Assembly: GCA_045593905.1 (NCBI GenBank)
Contig: JAZNXL010000070.1
Coordinates: forward strand, 1 to 35,393
Length of the DNA: 35,393 bases
Origin: RGIG9041 sp045593905
GTDB lineage: Bacteria > Bacillota > Clostridia > Oscillospirales > QAKW01
Direction of reading: 5' to 3'
Shown piece by piece: positions 7,161-15,364 of the stretch (position 1 is the stretch's first letter; every line of letters starts with the position of its first letter). The position numbers and the translations under genes are program-made. Below the pieces are notes generated by a model. That model searched no databases. It was not told the origin of the DNA and saw nothing but the letters and a program-made list of their open reading frames with translations.

Positions 7161-7753
7161 TAATTTACAAAGTTACAAACATAATCAACGGAAAAATATA
7201 TATAGGACAGACAAAGCAAAGCTTAATAAGGCGCTGGCATAGTCACTGTGGCAAGCATAGCCACTGTTCTATATTGCATAACGCTATAAAAAAATACGGC
7301 GCGGAAAACTTCACCGTTGAACAGATAGACGTTGCTTGCTCAAAAGAAGAGCTTGATAAGAAAGAGATTCGCTGGATTGCTTTTTATGACTGTATAGCGC
7401 CAAAAGGTTACAATATTTCAAGCGGTGGAAATGGCAACCGCGGATATAAACCTTCTGAGGAAACACTAATAAAAAGAAGTATTGCATTAAAGGGTATTCA
7501 TACAGGCGCGGACAATCCAGCTAAAAGAGTGGACGTGCGGCAGAAAATGAGTGTAGCAGCTAAGAGTAGAACGGGCGCGCTATCAAATAGAGGAAAAAAA
7601 GTTAAGTGTATAGAAACAGGCGAAGTTTTTCCGACAACAAAAGAAGCTGGCAAGTGGGCGAATATTGCATATAAGAATATATCAAAAGTATGTGCGGGCA
7701 AACGTAAAACGTGCGGTGGGTATCATTGGCAGTATGTAAGTGAGGTAGTATGA
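7157..7753 (+). CDS. GIY-YIG homing endonuclease with NUMOD motifs (second copy)
   Basis: 198 aa from ATG 7157 (ATGA overlap with terL); a TTG at 7148 is less likely. The nuclease domain opens with IIYKVTNIINGKIYIGQTKQS, followed by an Arg helix (LIRRWHSHCG) and a conserved Glu in the ELDKKEIRWI helix. The middle carries a NUMOD3-like SEETLIKRSIALKG. The C-terminus resembles a NUMOD1/HTH module (VKCIETGEVFPTTKEAGKWA). It is similar in design to the gene at 3945 but diverged, so they are probably separate insertions of related elements around the terminase gene. Its end overlaps the phosphoesterase start by 4 nt. Confidence 0.88.
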   Translation: MIIYKVTNIINGKIYIGQTKQSLIRRWHSHCGKHSHCSILHNAIKKYGAENFTVEQIDVACSKEELDKKEIRWIAFYDCIAPKGYNISSGGNGNRGYKPSEETLIKRSIALKGIHTGADNPAKRVDVRQKMSVAAKSRTGALSNRGKKVKCIETGEVFPTTKEAGKWANIAYKNISKVCAGKRKTCGGYHWQYVSEVV

Positions 7754-8526
7754 AGTCGGTAAATGTAAGGCTCAGTAAAGATATAGAACAGTGCATTATT
7801 CACGTATTCAGTGATTGGCATATAGGCGATAGAAGCTGCAAAATCGGAGATATACAGCGGCAAATAACAGAAGTTGCGGAGAATCCGAACGCCTATTGTA
7901 TATTAAACGGCGATTTAATGAACAACGCGACAAAAACAAGCGTTTCCGACAGTTACGCGGAAGTTATTCCGCCTATGGAACAACTAAGCGAATTATACCG
8001 CTTGCTAACACCTATTAAAGATAAAATCCTTTTAATCACGATAGGCAATCACGAAGCGCGAACTTACAGACAAGACGGAATAGACCTTATGCGTTTATTA
8101 GCCCGTCAGTTAGGCATAGAAGACAGATATTGCCGCGAAGGTGGCGTTTTATTCCTAAGGTTAGGAAGCGGCGCAGAAAGGCATTCAGAGCTTCAATACA
8201 GTTACACGTTCTACGTTACACACGGTAGCGGTGGCGGACGTAAAGAAGGCGCAAAAGCGGTAAGGCTTGCGGATATGTCTTCAATAATCGACGTTGATAT
8301 TTATATACACAGTCACACTCACCTTCCTATGATAATGAAGCAGAGTTTTTATAGAATTCATAATCAAACGTCAAGCGTGGCAAAAGCTGAAAAGTTATTC
8401 GTAAACACAGCAGCTCAATTAGAATACGGCGGGTACGGGCAAACATACGAATTCAAGCCCAGCTCAACGGCTAACCCCGTTATATATCTAAGCGGCAGGA
8501 AGAAGGAGTTTACAGCGAGGTTATAA
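7750..8526 (+). CDS. Calcineurin-like metallophosphoesterase
   Basis: 258 aa. All metal-site motifs are visible in order: SDWHIGD (about 21-27), NGDLMNN (about 57-63), IGNHEAR (about 98-104), VTHGSGGG (about 157-164) and HSHTHLP (about 194-200). This is the two-metal phosphoesterase fold of phage nucleases, phosphatases and repair-like enzymes. It sits between terminase and portal, a position where such enzymes recur in Firmicute phages; the substrate is unknown. No membrane segment. The start is coupled to the GIY-YIG gene by an ATGA overlap. Confidence 0.88.
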   Translation: MKSVNVRLSKDIEQCIIHVFSDWHIGDRSCKIGDIQRQITEVAENPNAYCILNGDLMNNATKTSVSDSYAEVIPPMEQLSELYRLLTPIKDKILLITIGNHEARTYRQDGIDLMRLLARQLGIEDRYCREGGVLFLRLGSGAERHSELQYSYTFYVTHGSGGGRKEGAKAVRLADMSSIIDVDIYIHSHTHLPMIMKQSFYRIHNQTSSVAKAEKLFVNTAAQLEYGGYGQTYEFKPSSTANPVIYLSGRKKEFTARL

Positions 8527-8527
8527 A

Positions 8528-8866
8528 ATGGAAACGTTATGCTGGGAATGTGCAAAGAGTTGCGGTGAGTGTAGCTGGGCAAGGGAATTCAAGCCCGTTG
8601 AAGGCTGGGAAGCAAAACCGACAACGATAAAAGGCGAAGGATATAAATATAGAAGCTACCGCGTTATAAGCTGCCCGCAATTCCAGCCTGACAAAAAGAG
8701 AATAATAACCTATGCTGAAATCGCAAAATTGTTAGAGAAATCTGAGAGAACTCTTTTTAGGTGGAGCATAAACGATATACAGGCAGCGGCAAAAGCAAAA
8801 GGCTATAATCTTAAATATAATTGGGCGGATAAAATCTGGTATGAGATAAGAGGTGAGAAATGCTAA
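8528..8866 (+). CDS. Cys-rich N-terminus plus HTH protein
   Basis: 112 aa. Residues 5-17 hold four Cys (CWECAKSCGECSW) and a further Cys lies near residue 50 (CPQFQPDK), so a metal site is likely. The C-terminal half (RIITYAEIAKLLEKSERTLFRW) reads as a helix-turn-helix. Proteins of this design are frequent upstream of the portal gene in Clostridia phages but have no established function. A role as a small regulator or DNA-binding packaging accessory is inference. It overlaps the portal gene by 7 nt. Confidence 0.7.
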   Translation: METLCWECAKSCGECSWAREFKPVEGWEAKPTTIKGEGYKYRSYRVISCPQFQPDKKRIITYAEIAKLLEKSERTLFRWSINDIQAAAKAKGYNLKYNWADKIWYEIRGEKC

Positions 8867-10350
8867 CAATAGCGGAAATTACACAATTTATAAACGACGA
8901 CAATAGCTCAGAGAAAAAGAAAAGGGCGCGCGTCGGTGAGAAATATTATGAAGGGAAGCACGATATCTTAGATTATCGGCTTTTTTATTTTGACGCGGAC
9001 GGTAACTTGCAGGAAGATAAAACGCGCTCAAATGTAAAAATCCCTCACCCGTTCTTTACAGAGCTGGTAGACCAGCAAGTACAGTATATGTTAAGCGGCG
9101 ACGGATATTTTGTTAAGTCGGATATTCCAGAGCTGCAAAACGAACTTGACAGCTATTTTAATGAGAATGAAGACTTCGGAGCGGAGCTTTACGAACTCTT
9201 AACAGGTTGCGTAACTAAGGGCTTCGAATATATGTATGCGTACAAAAACGCAGAAGATAAACTTGCTTTTCAATGCGCCGATTCAATAGGCGTAATAGAA
9301 GTAAGGGAAAAGGACACTGACGACGGTTGCGAATACGTTATTTACTGGTATATTGACCGCATAGAAAAAGGGCATAAAGAAATTAAACGTATTCAGGTAT
9401 GGGATAAAGACCAGACTTATTATTACGTACAGGACAACAACGGCAAAATAGAGCTTGACGAATCTGTAAAAATCAATCCACGCCCTCACACTTTATATAA
9501 GAAGGACGACGGCGAGCAGCTCTATTATGAAAACTTTGGATTTATTCCTTTTTTCCGTTTAGACAATGGCAAAAAGCAAGTAAGCGGATTAAGACCTATT
9601 AAGGCTATAATCGACGACTACGATTTAATGAATTCGTCTTTATCAAATAACTTAGTAGACTTTGACACACCGTTACACGTTGTTAAAGGCTTTCAGGGCG
9701 ATAAATTAGACGAATTGCAGCAGAACTTAAAGACAAAGAAAATAATCGGAATCCCTGACGGTGAAGGCGGCGGTGTAGACGTTAAGACCGTTGACGTTCC
9801 CTTCCAAGCAAGGCAGACGAAGCTTGCACTTGACGAAGTTAACATTTACCGCTTCGGTATGGGCTTATCGCTTGCTAACCTGAAAGATACGAACGCGACA
9901 ACTAATATAGCAATAAAAGCAGCTTATACTCTTCTGGATTTGAAGTGTAACAAGCTTGAAATTCGATTAAAGCAGTTTTTACGTAAAATTGTAAAAGTTG
10001 TTTTAGAAGAGGTAAACCAACTTAACGGCACTGACTATCAACAAAAGGACGTTTACTTCAAGTTTGAAAGAGAAGCTATGGTAAACGAAAGTGAAAATGT
10101 AAGCATAGAAAGAACAAAAGCCGAAATAGAACAACTCCGTATAAATACGCTATTAAATTTATCGGGCGCTTTTGACGACGAAACAATATTACAACAGATT
10201 TGCGACGTTCTGGACTTAAATTATGAGGACTTAAAAGACAAGTTCCCCGTAAACGCAGCAAAAGGCGCAGAAGAAGCCGAAAAAGCTCTTATGGCGGCAA
10301 CGTTGGAAGAAGAAAGCCCCCTTCCAAAAAAGGAAGAGGGCAAGAGTTAA
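8860..10350 (+). CDS. Portal protein (SPP1 gp6-like)
   Basis: 496 aa. It forms the dodecameric ring at one capsid vertex through which DNA enters and leaves. Recognisable features of the Gp6/A118-type portal family include the opening ...YYEGKHDIL, IPHPFFTELVDQQVQYML near residue 65-82, the stem region around IIDDYDLMNSSLSNNLVDF, and the C-terminal helical crown with an acidic Glu/Lys tail. Length and position after terminase and before the head morphogenesis gene are as expected. Its last 4 nt overlap, tail to tail, with a minus-strand regulator gene. Confidence 0.9.
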   Translation: MLTIAEITQFINDDNSSEKKKRARVGEKYYEGKHDILDYRLFYFDADGNLQEDKTRSNVKIPHPFFTELVDQQVQYMLSGDGYFVKSDIPELQNELDSYFNENEDFGAELYELLTGCVTKGFEYMYAYKNAEDKLAFQCADSIGVIEVREKDTDDGCEYVIYWYIDRIEKGHKEIKRIQVWDKDQTYYYVQDNNGKIELDESVKINPRPHTLYKKDDGEQLYYENFGFIPFFRLDNGKKQVSGLRPIKAIIDDYDLMNSSLSNNLVDFDTPLHVVKGFQGDKLDELQQNLKTKKIIGIPDGEGGGVDVKTVDVPFQARQTKLALDEVNIYRFGMGLSLANLKDTNATTNIAIKAAYTLLDLKCNKLEIRLKQFLRKIVKVVLEEVNQLNGTDYQQKDVYFKFEREAMVNESENVSIERTKAEIEQLRINTLLNLSGAFDDETILQQICDVLDLNYEDLKDKFPVNAAKGAEEAEKALMAATLEEESPLPKKEEGKS

Positions 10351-10556
10351 ATTTTTTCTCCACTGGGTAAAATGATATTTACTTCTAATTTGCAGCCAAG
10401 CGCTTCGACAAGTTTTTGATATTCCGACAGTTTGAAGTTATCCCTTAAAAATTTGTTTGCCAGATTCCCTTGTGTTTGCTCTGTCAATTCGGCAAGTTTT
10501 GTTTGTGTTACGTTTTGCTTAATCATAGCAATTTTAATTTTTTCTGTTAAATTCAT
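10347..10556 (-). CDS. XRE-family HTH regulator inside the late operon
   Basis: 69 aa on the strand opposite to all surrounding late genes, with SD GGAGG 7 nt before its ATG. The helix-turn-helix is clear: TQTKLAELTEQTQGNLANKF (about 17-36), followed by a short beta-like C-terminus (CKLEVNIIL). It is small, like Cro or toxin-antitoxin regulators. It is transcribed away from a 190-bp control region with divergent promoters and two direct repeats, and faces the 36-aa gene and HNH gene on the other side. It most likely represses one or both promoters. The portal gene converges on it, so late transcription runs antisense through it. Confidence 0.82.
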   Translation of the reverse strand: MNLTEKIKIAMIKQNVTQTKLAELTEQTQGNLANKFLRDNFKLSEYQKLVEALGCKLEVNIILPSGEKI

Positions 10557-10583
10557 TTTATAGCCTCCATAATTTGTAAAAAT

Positions 10584-10612
10584 ATATTATCATAAAAAAA
10601 TAATAAAAACAA
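10584..10612 (-). promoter_or_regulatory. Promoter for the minus-strand XRE gene
   Basis: Reading the minus strand: TTGTTT (10612-10607), 17 bp, TAATAT (10589-10584), followed by the SD and ATG 10556. Good match with exact spacing. Confidence 0.6.
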
Positions 10613-10620
10613 CCAAAAAA

Positions 10621-10652
10621 TTGAAAATATTTGAAAAAAGTTGAAAATATTT
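10621..10652. repeat. Two direct repeats, candidate operator
   Basis: TTGAAAATATTT at 10621-10632 and again at 10641-10652, a 20-bp period (two helical turns). Each contains the palindrome AAATATTT. They lie between the divergent promoters of the XRE gene and the 36-aa/HNH genes, where an XRE-family repressor would bind. Confidence 0.55.
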
Positions 10653-10673
10653 CTAAAAAGTATTTGATTTTAG

Positions 10674-10702
10674 TTGCAATTATAACGAAAAAGTGGTAAA
10701 AT
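10674..10702 (+). promoter_or_regulatory. Promoter for the 36-aa protein and HNH gene
   Basis: TTGCAA (10674-10679), exactly 17 bp, TAAAAT (10697-10702). It reads into the 36-aa gene. A small hairpin GGGC-ATA-GCCC (10723-10733) precedes the SD GAAGGAG. Confidence 0.65.
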
Positions 10703-10746
10703 ATGGTTACAAGTTTTGAAAAGGGCATAGCCCGAAGGAGTAAAAA

Positions 10747-10857
10747 ATGAAAGAAAAATACATAAGCACTATTGAAAAGCTAATGCAAGACTGTAACGAT
10801 TTAGGTTTACTTGACCTTATAAGTAAGATACTTGAAAAATCGGGGTGCGCTGTATGA
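10747..10857 (+). CDS. 36-aa protein, relative of the 34-aa protein at 30818
   Basis: SD GAAGGAG and ATG 10747; it ends in an ATGA overlap with the HNH gene. It is one amphipathic helix with conserved KY near the start, a central C.D, and the core LLDLI.K.L.KS. By hand alignment, 15 of 29 positions are identical to the 34-aa protein encoded beside the CI repressor at 30818. Short proteins of this look recur next to XRE regulators in Firmicute phages, but I know of no function. A helix of this size could bind and modulate a repressor, which is inference. Confidence 0.65.
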   Translation: MKEKYISTIEKLMQDCNDLGLLDLISKILEKSGCAV

Positions 10858-11378
10858 AAGCAATAGATTTAACAGGGCAAAGATACGGAAAGCTCACTGT
10901 AATAAAACAAGTAGAATCAAAGGTTACACCCAGCGGACAAAAACAAAAGCAATATCTTTGTAAATGCGATTGTGGGAATGAGGTTATAGTACGCAGCTTA
11001 GCATTAAGAAACGGTGATACTAAATCGTGCGGGTGCTTAAAAGTTAAACAAGCAAAGGAAACACTAAAAACGATTAAACCGAAACACGGCTTACGGTATA
11101 CGCGCGTTTATGGAATATGGAAAGATATGAAACAACGTTGCTATAATCTGAAAGCTGCAAACTATGAAAGATACGGCGGGCGCGGAATTAAAATATGCGA
11201 AGAATGGAAAAACAATCCCGAAGCATTTTATAACTGGGCAATGGCGAACGGCTATGCCGAAAATCTGACAATAGACCGAATAAATAACGACGGGAATTAT
11301 GAGCCGTCAAATTGCCGCTGGATAACAATGAAAGAGCAAGCACAAAATAGACATAAAAGAAAAACAAAAGCGCCTTAA
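10854..11378 (+). CDS. HNH homing endonuclease (AP2/HNH type)
   Basis: The start at ATG 10854, coupled to the 36-aa gene, gives 174 aa; an upstream GTG at 10845 is less likely. The opening LTGQRYGKLTVI and the metal-binding pattern CKCDCG...SCGCL (about 39-62) are typical of phage HNH proteins with a zinc-binding N-terminal region. The HNH part follows with RCYN...YERYGGRGI, then LTIDRINNDGNYEPSNCRW (about 138-156), where D/H-N-N residues form the active site. It is a free-standing selfish endonuclease, inserted between portal and minor head genes, and ends in a terminator. Confidence 0.85.
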   Translation: MKAIDLTGQRYGKLTVIKQVESKVTPSGQKQKQYLCKCDCGNEVIVRSLALRNGDTKSCGCLKVKQAKETLKTIKPKHGLRYTRVYGIWKDMKQRCYNLKAANYERYGGRGIKICEEWKNNPEAFYNWAMANGYAENLTIDRINNDGNYEPSNCRWITMKEQAQNRHKRKTKAP

Positions 11379-11392
11379 CGGGTGCTTTTTTT
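11366..11392 (+). terminator. Terminator at the end of the HNH gene
   Basis: Stem AAAGCGCC (11367-11374) with GGTGCTTT (11381-11388), one wobble, 6-nt loop, T run to 11392. It lies between the HNH stop and the minor head gene, so late transcription must pass it. Confidence 0.7.
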
Positions 11393-12338
11393 GTGGGGTG
11401 ATACTATCAATAAGCGTCAAAAAGAACTTATCGGGATTCAGATTAAGAGCGAAAAAGAGCTTATACAAAAGCTTAAAAAGATTTATGAACAGTCTTTAAA
11501 CGATATAAACGGCAGGATAGCCGCGCTTTTAGCCCGTAGCGACAAAGAAAACCTTCAAAGCATAATTTATCAGGTTGACTATCAAAGGGCGCTTAAAAAG
11601 CAAATATCGGCTATTTTAGACGAATTAAACAATAAGCAATTTGACAGTATATCGGAATATTTAACCGTATGCTATGAAGACGGCTTTATAGGAACGCTCT
11701 ACGACTTGCAAGGGCAGGGCGTTCCTCTTATATTCCCTATCGACCAAGAGCAAGTAGTAAGGGCGCTAACGGTAGATACAAAGCTTTCTAAGCGGTTATA
11801 TACAGCGCTGGGAGAAGATATCGACGACTTAAAGAAAAGAGTCAGAGCGGAGCTGTCACGGGGCATATCGCAGGCTTATAGTTATGCACAAATAGCAAGG
11901 AACATAGGAAACCAGACAAATATCGGGCTCAACCGTTCAATGACGATAGCAAGAACGGAAGGGCACAGAATCGGTCAGGCAGCTACATTCGACGCCCAGC
12001 ACAAAGCAAAAGACGCGGGCGCGGATATTGTTAAGCAATGGGATTCCACGCTTGACAGTAGAACACGTAAAATGCACGTCGAACTTGACGGGCAAATAAG
12101 AGAGCTTGACGAATATTTTGAAGTAGGCATATTTAAAGCGCGATATCCCAGCGACTTCGGCGTTCCGTCAATGGATATAAATTGCCGTTGCGTTTCTTTG
12201 CAGCGTGCAAGGTGGGCGCTGGATAATTCTTTTACGAAATGGGATAGTGAAAACGGCGGACTGTTTAAGTTGGAGGCTGACACTTACGAAGACTTTAAAA
12301 AAGGCTATTTTAGCGCTTTTAAGAAAAATAATATTTAA
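11391..12338 (+). CDS. Minor head / head morphogenesis protein (SPP1 gp7-like)
   Basis: About 310 aa. The C-terminal domain is the Mu F/SPP1 gp7 head morphogenesis fold, with ARTEGHRIGQAATF (near residue 185), QWDSTLDSRTRKMHVELDGQ and the terminal PSMDINCRCVS Cys pair. It associates with the portal and helps build the prohead. The start is uncertain: TTG 11391 lies in the T run of the preceding terminator, GTG 11382 inside its stem. The only well-placed SD (GGGGTGA, 11395-11401) points to an ATC at 11406. The insertion of the HNH cassette just upstream may have removed the original start. Confidence 0.85.
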   Translation: MWGDTINKRQKELIGIQIKSEKELIQKLKKIYEQSLNDINGRIAALLARSDKENLQSIIYQVDYQRALKKQISAILDELNNKQFDSISEYLTVCYEDGFIGTLYDLQGQGVPLIFPIDQEQVVRALTVDTKLSKRLYTALGEDIDDLKKRVRAELSRGISQAYSYAQIARNIGNQTNIGLNRSMTIARTEGHRIGQAATFDAQHKAKDAGADIVKQWDSTLDSRTRKMHVELDGQIRELDEYFEVGIFKARYPSDFGVPSMDINCRCVSLQRARWALDNSFTKWDSENGGLFKLEADTYEDFKKGYFSAFKKNNI

Positions 12339-12348
12339 GGTGAAAAAA

Positions 12349-13473
12349 ATGATACAAGTAAAATTCCCCGACGGATTAAGCGAAATTAAGCTTCCCGCAT
12401 TATCTCAATGGGATTATAACAGAAAGCTATATATTGCAGGCATAAACACGACTAACAACGTGCTTCAAGTGCATTTTAGCAATGAGTTTTCAAGAGTTGC
12501 TATTGTAAGGGTGGCTTATAAGGAAGGCGAAACGTGGCAGGTTAACATTCCTAACGTGCTATTACAGGAAAGATACAAAATTTACGCTTATATCTACTTA
12601 AACGAAGACGAAAGCGGAAAAACAGTTAAGAAAATCATTATTCCCGTACTTCCCAGACAAAGACCAGACGACTACCCGCAGAACTCTTACGAAGAAGCGG
12701 AATTAAACAGACTTATAGACTATACAAACAAACTCGGCGGGCAAGTTAGCCGTTATGCTAATATCCTTGCTGAATATCAATCTAAAAAATGGGTTAAGCC
12801 TATAACGAAAGCGGAATATAACGCGCTGGTGGACGCTGGCAAGGTAGAAAACGACGTTCTTTATTGTTTTACTGACGTTTCAGTAGTAGACGAAATAGCA
12901 GGACGTGTTCAAGAGCCCGTTATCGAAGCAATAACCAACGGCATAGAAAGCGGCGATATCCCTATCGGTGAAGTAGAGAGCGCAGCAAACGTCACAGACT
13001 CAATAAATGGCGTTCCTTTAACAGATATATTCGACGAAGACGGGGAAACCGTTCTTAAAGCTGCTTATGCAGAAGAAGCTAAAAAGATTAAGAGCATAAT
13101 CCTTTATAGCGGCAAAGCTGCTTCGGGCGACACTTTAACAGGTGCGACTTTGGTAGATAGGTGTAGGTATGCAATAGATTTTAAGTATTATGACAGCGAC
13201 GGCACAGTATGGTACACGGGAAGAACGACAGCTATTGCATTTGCTAACGGTAGTTCAATAGATTTACAAGCTGACGGGGTATTATACGTTTATGGCTACG
13301 GCGTCCAGAAAGCAGCATTTTTAATAAGTATGGACACGATAACGAACGTAACAAGCGTAAAGTTTATGAAGCATATATCTATGTCACAAAATGCAGAAAG
13401 CGGCTATTCTTTCTCGGTGGAAGATAGCGCAAACATATATATAACACAAATTGATATGCTCGAAAAATATTAA
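12349..13473 (+). CDS. Head-fibre or adhesin-like structural protein
   Basis: 374 aa from ATG 12349 behind AAGGTG. Residues about 1-110 form a beta-rich N-terminal domain (MIQVKFPDG, LPALSQWDYNRKLYI) seen at the start of phage fibre-like proteins. A short coiled coil follows (EAELNRLIDYTNKLGGQ), then a linker KPITKAEYNALVDAGKVEND, and a second beta-rich region to the end. Position after the minor head protein and before the scaffold is unusual for a tail fibre, so it may decorate the capsid, or be a receptor-binding protein relocated to this place. No enzyme motif is visible. Confidence 0.6.
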   Translation: MIQVKFPDGLSEIKLPALSQWDYNRKLYIAGINTTNNVLQVHFSNEFSRVAIVRVAYKEGETWQVNIPNVLLQERYKIYAYIYLNEDESGKTVKKIIIPVLPRQRPDDYPQNSYEEAELNRLIDYTNKLGGQVSRYANILAEYQSKKWVKPITKAEYNALVDAGKVENDVLYCFTDVSVVDEIAGRVQEPVIEAITNGIESGDIPIGEVESAANVTDSINGVPLTDIFDEDGETVLKAAYAEEAKKIKSIILYSGKAASGDTLTGATLVDRCRYAIDFKYYDSDGTVWYTGRTTAIAFANGSSIDLQADGVLYVYGYGVQKAAFLISMDTITNVTSVKFMKHISMSQNAESGYSFSVEDSANIYITQIDMLEKY

Positions 13474-13486
13474 GGAGGGCGCGTAA

Positions 13487-15364
13487 ATGGCATTTTTAAA
13501 TAAACAAGAAATTGATTTATTCGGCATAAAAACACCTTCCGCAGACTTAAAACAGACCACGGGCGACGGCGTAGAAGTGGGAATGTCGCAGAAGGCTATT
13601 ACTGAAACGTTTGACGCGTTCGGGCTATTCTACCGCTCTTATGAATTAAGATACGGCACTATGTACGTAGGGCAACCTTCTTATGTCGAAACAGACCCTC
13701 TGACAATTTGCCGCTTTGTAACACCTGAGCTAATAAAGGTAAAAGCGGGCGCAAAAATCACGTTTGACAATACCAGTATTTATAAATTCGGTTATGCCTT
13801 CTATACACTTGAAAAGGTATACGACGGAATAGACCGCGGCTGGCTAACTAACGGGGTAACAATCGAAGCAGACGGCTACATTTACTTAAACTTCGCCAGA
13901 AAAGACGACGTGCAGCTAACAGACGACGATAAAACAGCTGTTCAATCAATCTGTAAAGTTATTATCAATTCAATAGAAGACCAGATAGCAGCTGAGCACG
14001 AAAAAACAAATAATCTTTTTGAAGAATTCGGCTTTTATTATCGTGATTATGACTTAGTAGGTGGCTCTTTTGTGGGTGGCGCGCCTGCAATAAATAACGC
14101 GGCTAATCCAACGCGTTACGTAACACCTAATATGATTCCCGTAAAAGCGGGCGTTAAAATCAACTTTACACCGAACGACGTTTACAAATTCGGCTATGCT
14201 TTTTATAACGCAGCGAAAGTTTATGACGGCATAGACCACGGCTGGAACAGGGAAACCGTAACAATCGAAAAAGACGGCTATATTTATATGAACTTCGGAA
14301 GAATAGACGAAGCGGCAATGTCACAAAGCGAAATAGCGGTTATTAAAGCTCTTTGCAAGGTTATTTATAATCCTGCGCTTGAAACTAATTCCGTTGATAT
14401 CGTTCACGATTTAAAATCCAGCATAAGCGTTCAATATGGGCGCAGACACGGCGCAAGTTACGTCTTCGTAAGAATACCTAAGGTGACGAATCGCGGGTAT
14501 AGCGTAAGACCTAAGCTTGCTCTGACCTCAGCTGACAGAACGCTTACAGGCTCGAAAGTTAGCCCTTTAACCTTTGCAAAAAGAGAAGGAACGGCTTTTG
14601 TTATAAATGCGGGATTATTCAATATGTCTAACTTACAGCCCGTAGGACAGACGATAATAAACGGTGAAGCAATAGTCAGTGAGCCTATGGCAGACGATAA
14701 CGGCGTACCTATCAGCGACGGCGAATGTTACCCCCTTTGCATAGACGCAGACGGCAACCTTTCAGCGCCTTACGATAGAACTATAACGACTGACGAAATG
14801 TTAGACGACGGTGTAGCACAATCAATAGTAGGCTGGGGAAAACTTGTTGATAACTTCGAAGTATGCGCAGAAGATATCGCAGCGGAAATCGTTCACCCGT
14901 CCGACTATATAAGACAGTCTATCGGGCAGTTTGAAAACGGCGATTATTGCGTACTCACAATAGAACAAAGCCGCGGAAACGTAACGAACGAAGCGGGAAT
15001 GACTTATACAGAACAGGCGGAATTGCTGGTAGAATTCGGCGTAAAATTCGCTTATTCTTTGGACGGTGGCGGAAGCGCTGGAACTGTTCTTGGCAAACGT
15101 CAATTAAACCGCATTTACGAAGGCACAGCAGGAAGAGCCGTTCCGACTGTTATCTACTTTGAATCTTACGGACACGGCGAAGAATCTAACTATGAGAATT
15201 CACTGGGTAAACCTATTGAAATTAGTTCAGCGGAAGAATTGAATCTAATCATATCAACGGCTACGGCTGACGATATAGGCAAGATTTATAAATACGTGGG
15301 CGCAACTACTGACAGTTACGAAAACGGCGCTTACTACGTAATAACGGAGTCTGGCAATGTTTGA
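13487..15364 (+). CDS. Virion protein with phosphodiester glycosidase (NAGPA-like) domain
   Basis: 625 aa with SD AGGAGG. Two tandem copies of a domain of about 115 residues (about 45-160 and 180-293), sharing words such as KFGYAFY, KVYDGID and GYIY.NF, form an internal duplication typical of carbohydrate-binding modules. Residues about 320-560 match the phosphodiester glycosidase (PF09992) family: FVINAGLFN (371-379), IRQSIGQFENGDYCVL (475-490) and YSLDGGGSA (523-531). Such domains cleave sugar-phosphate bonds, so teichoic acid or capsule are possible targets. A final module of about 50 residues (KPIEISSAEELN...) ends the protein. It overlaps the next gene by 8 nt. Confidence 0.8.
   Translation: MAFLNKQEIDLFGIKTPSADLKQTTGDGVEVGMSQKAITETFDAFGLFYRSYELRYGTMYVGQPSYVETDPLTICRFVTPELIKVKAGAKITFDNTSIYKFGYAFYTLEKVYDGIDRGWLTNGVTIEADGYIYLNFARKDDVQLTDDDKTAVQSICKVIINSIEDQIAAEHEKTNNLFEEFGFYYRDYDLVGGSFVGGAPAINNAANPTRYVTPNMIPVKAGVKINFTPNDVYKFGYAFYNAAKVYDGIDHGWNRETVTIEKDGYIYMNFGRIDEAAMSQSEIAVIKALCKVIYNPALETNSVDIVHDLKSSISVQYGRRHGASYVFVRIPKVTNRGYSVRPKLALTSADRTLTGSKVSPLTFAKREGTAFVINAGLFNMSNLQPVGQTIINGEAIVSEPMADDNGVPISDGECYPLCIDADGNLSAPYDRTITTDEMLDDGVAQSIVGWGKLVDNFEVCAEDIAAEIVHPSDYIRQSIGQFENGDYCVLTIEQSRGNVTNEAGMTYTEQAELLVEFGVKFAYSLDGGGSAGTVLGKRQLNRIYEGTAGRAVPTVIYFESYGHGEESNYENSLGKPIEISSAEELNLIISTATADDIGKIYKYVGATTDSYENGAYYVITESGNV

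Noticed and set aside
7148..11378. Self-splicing introns around terL and portal associated with the homing genes
   Set aside because: terL and portal frames are continuous and of normal length, and the endonucleases have their own coupled starts, so these are free-standing genes.
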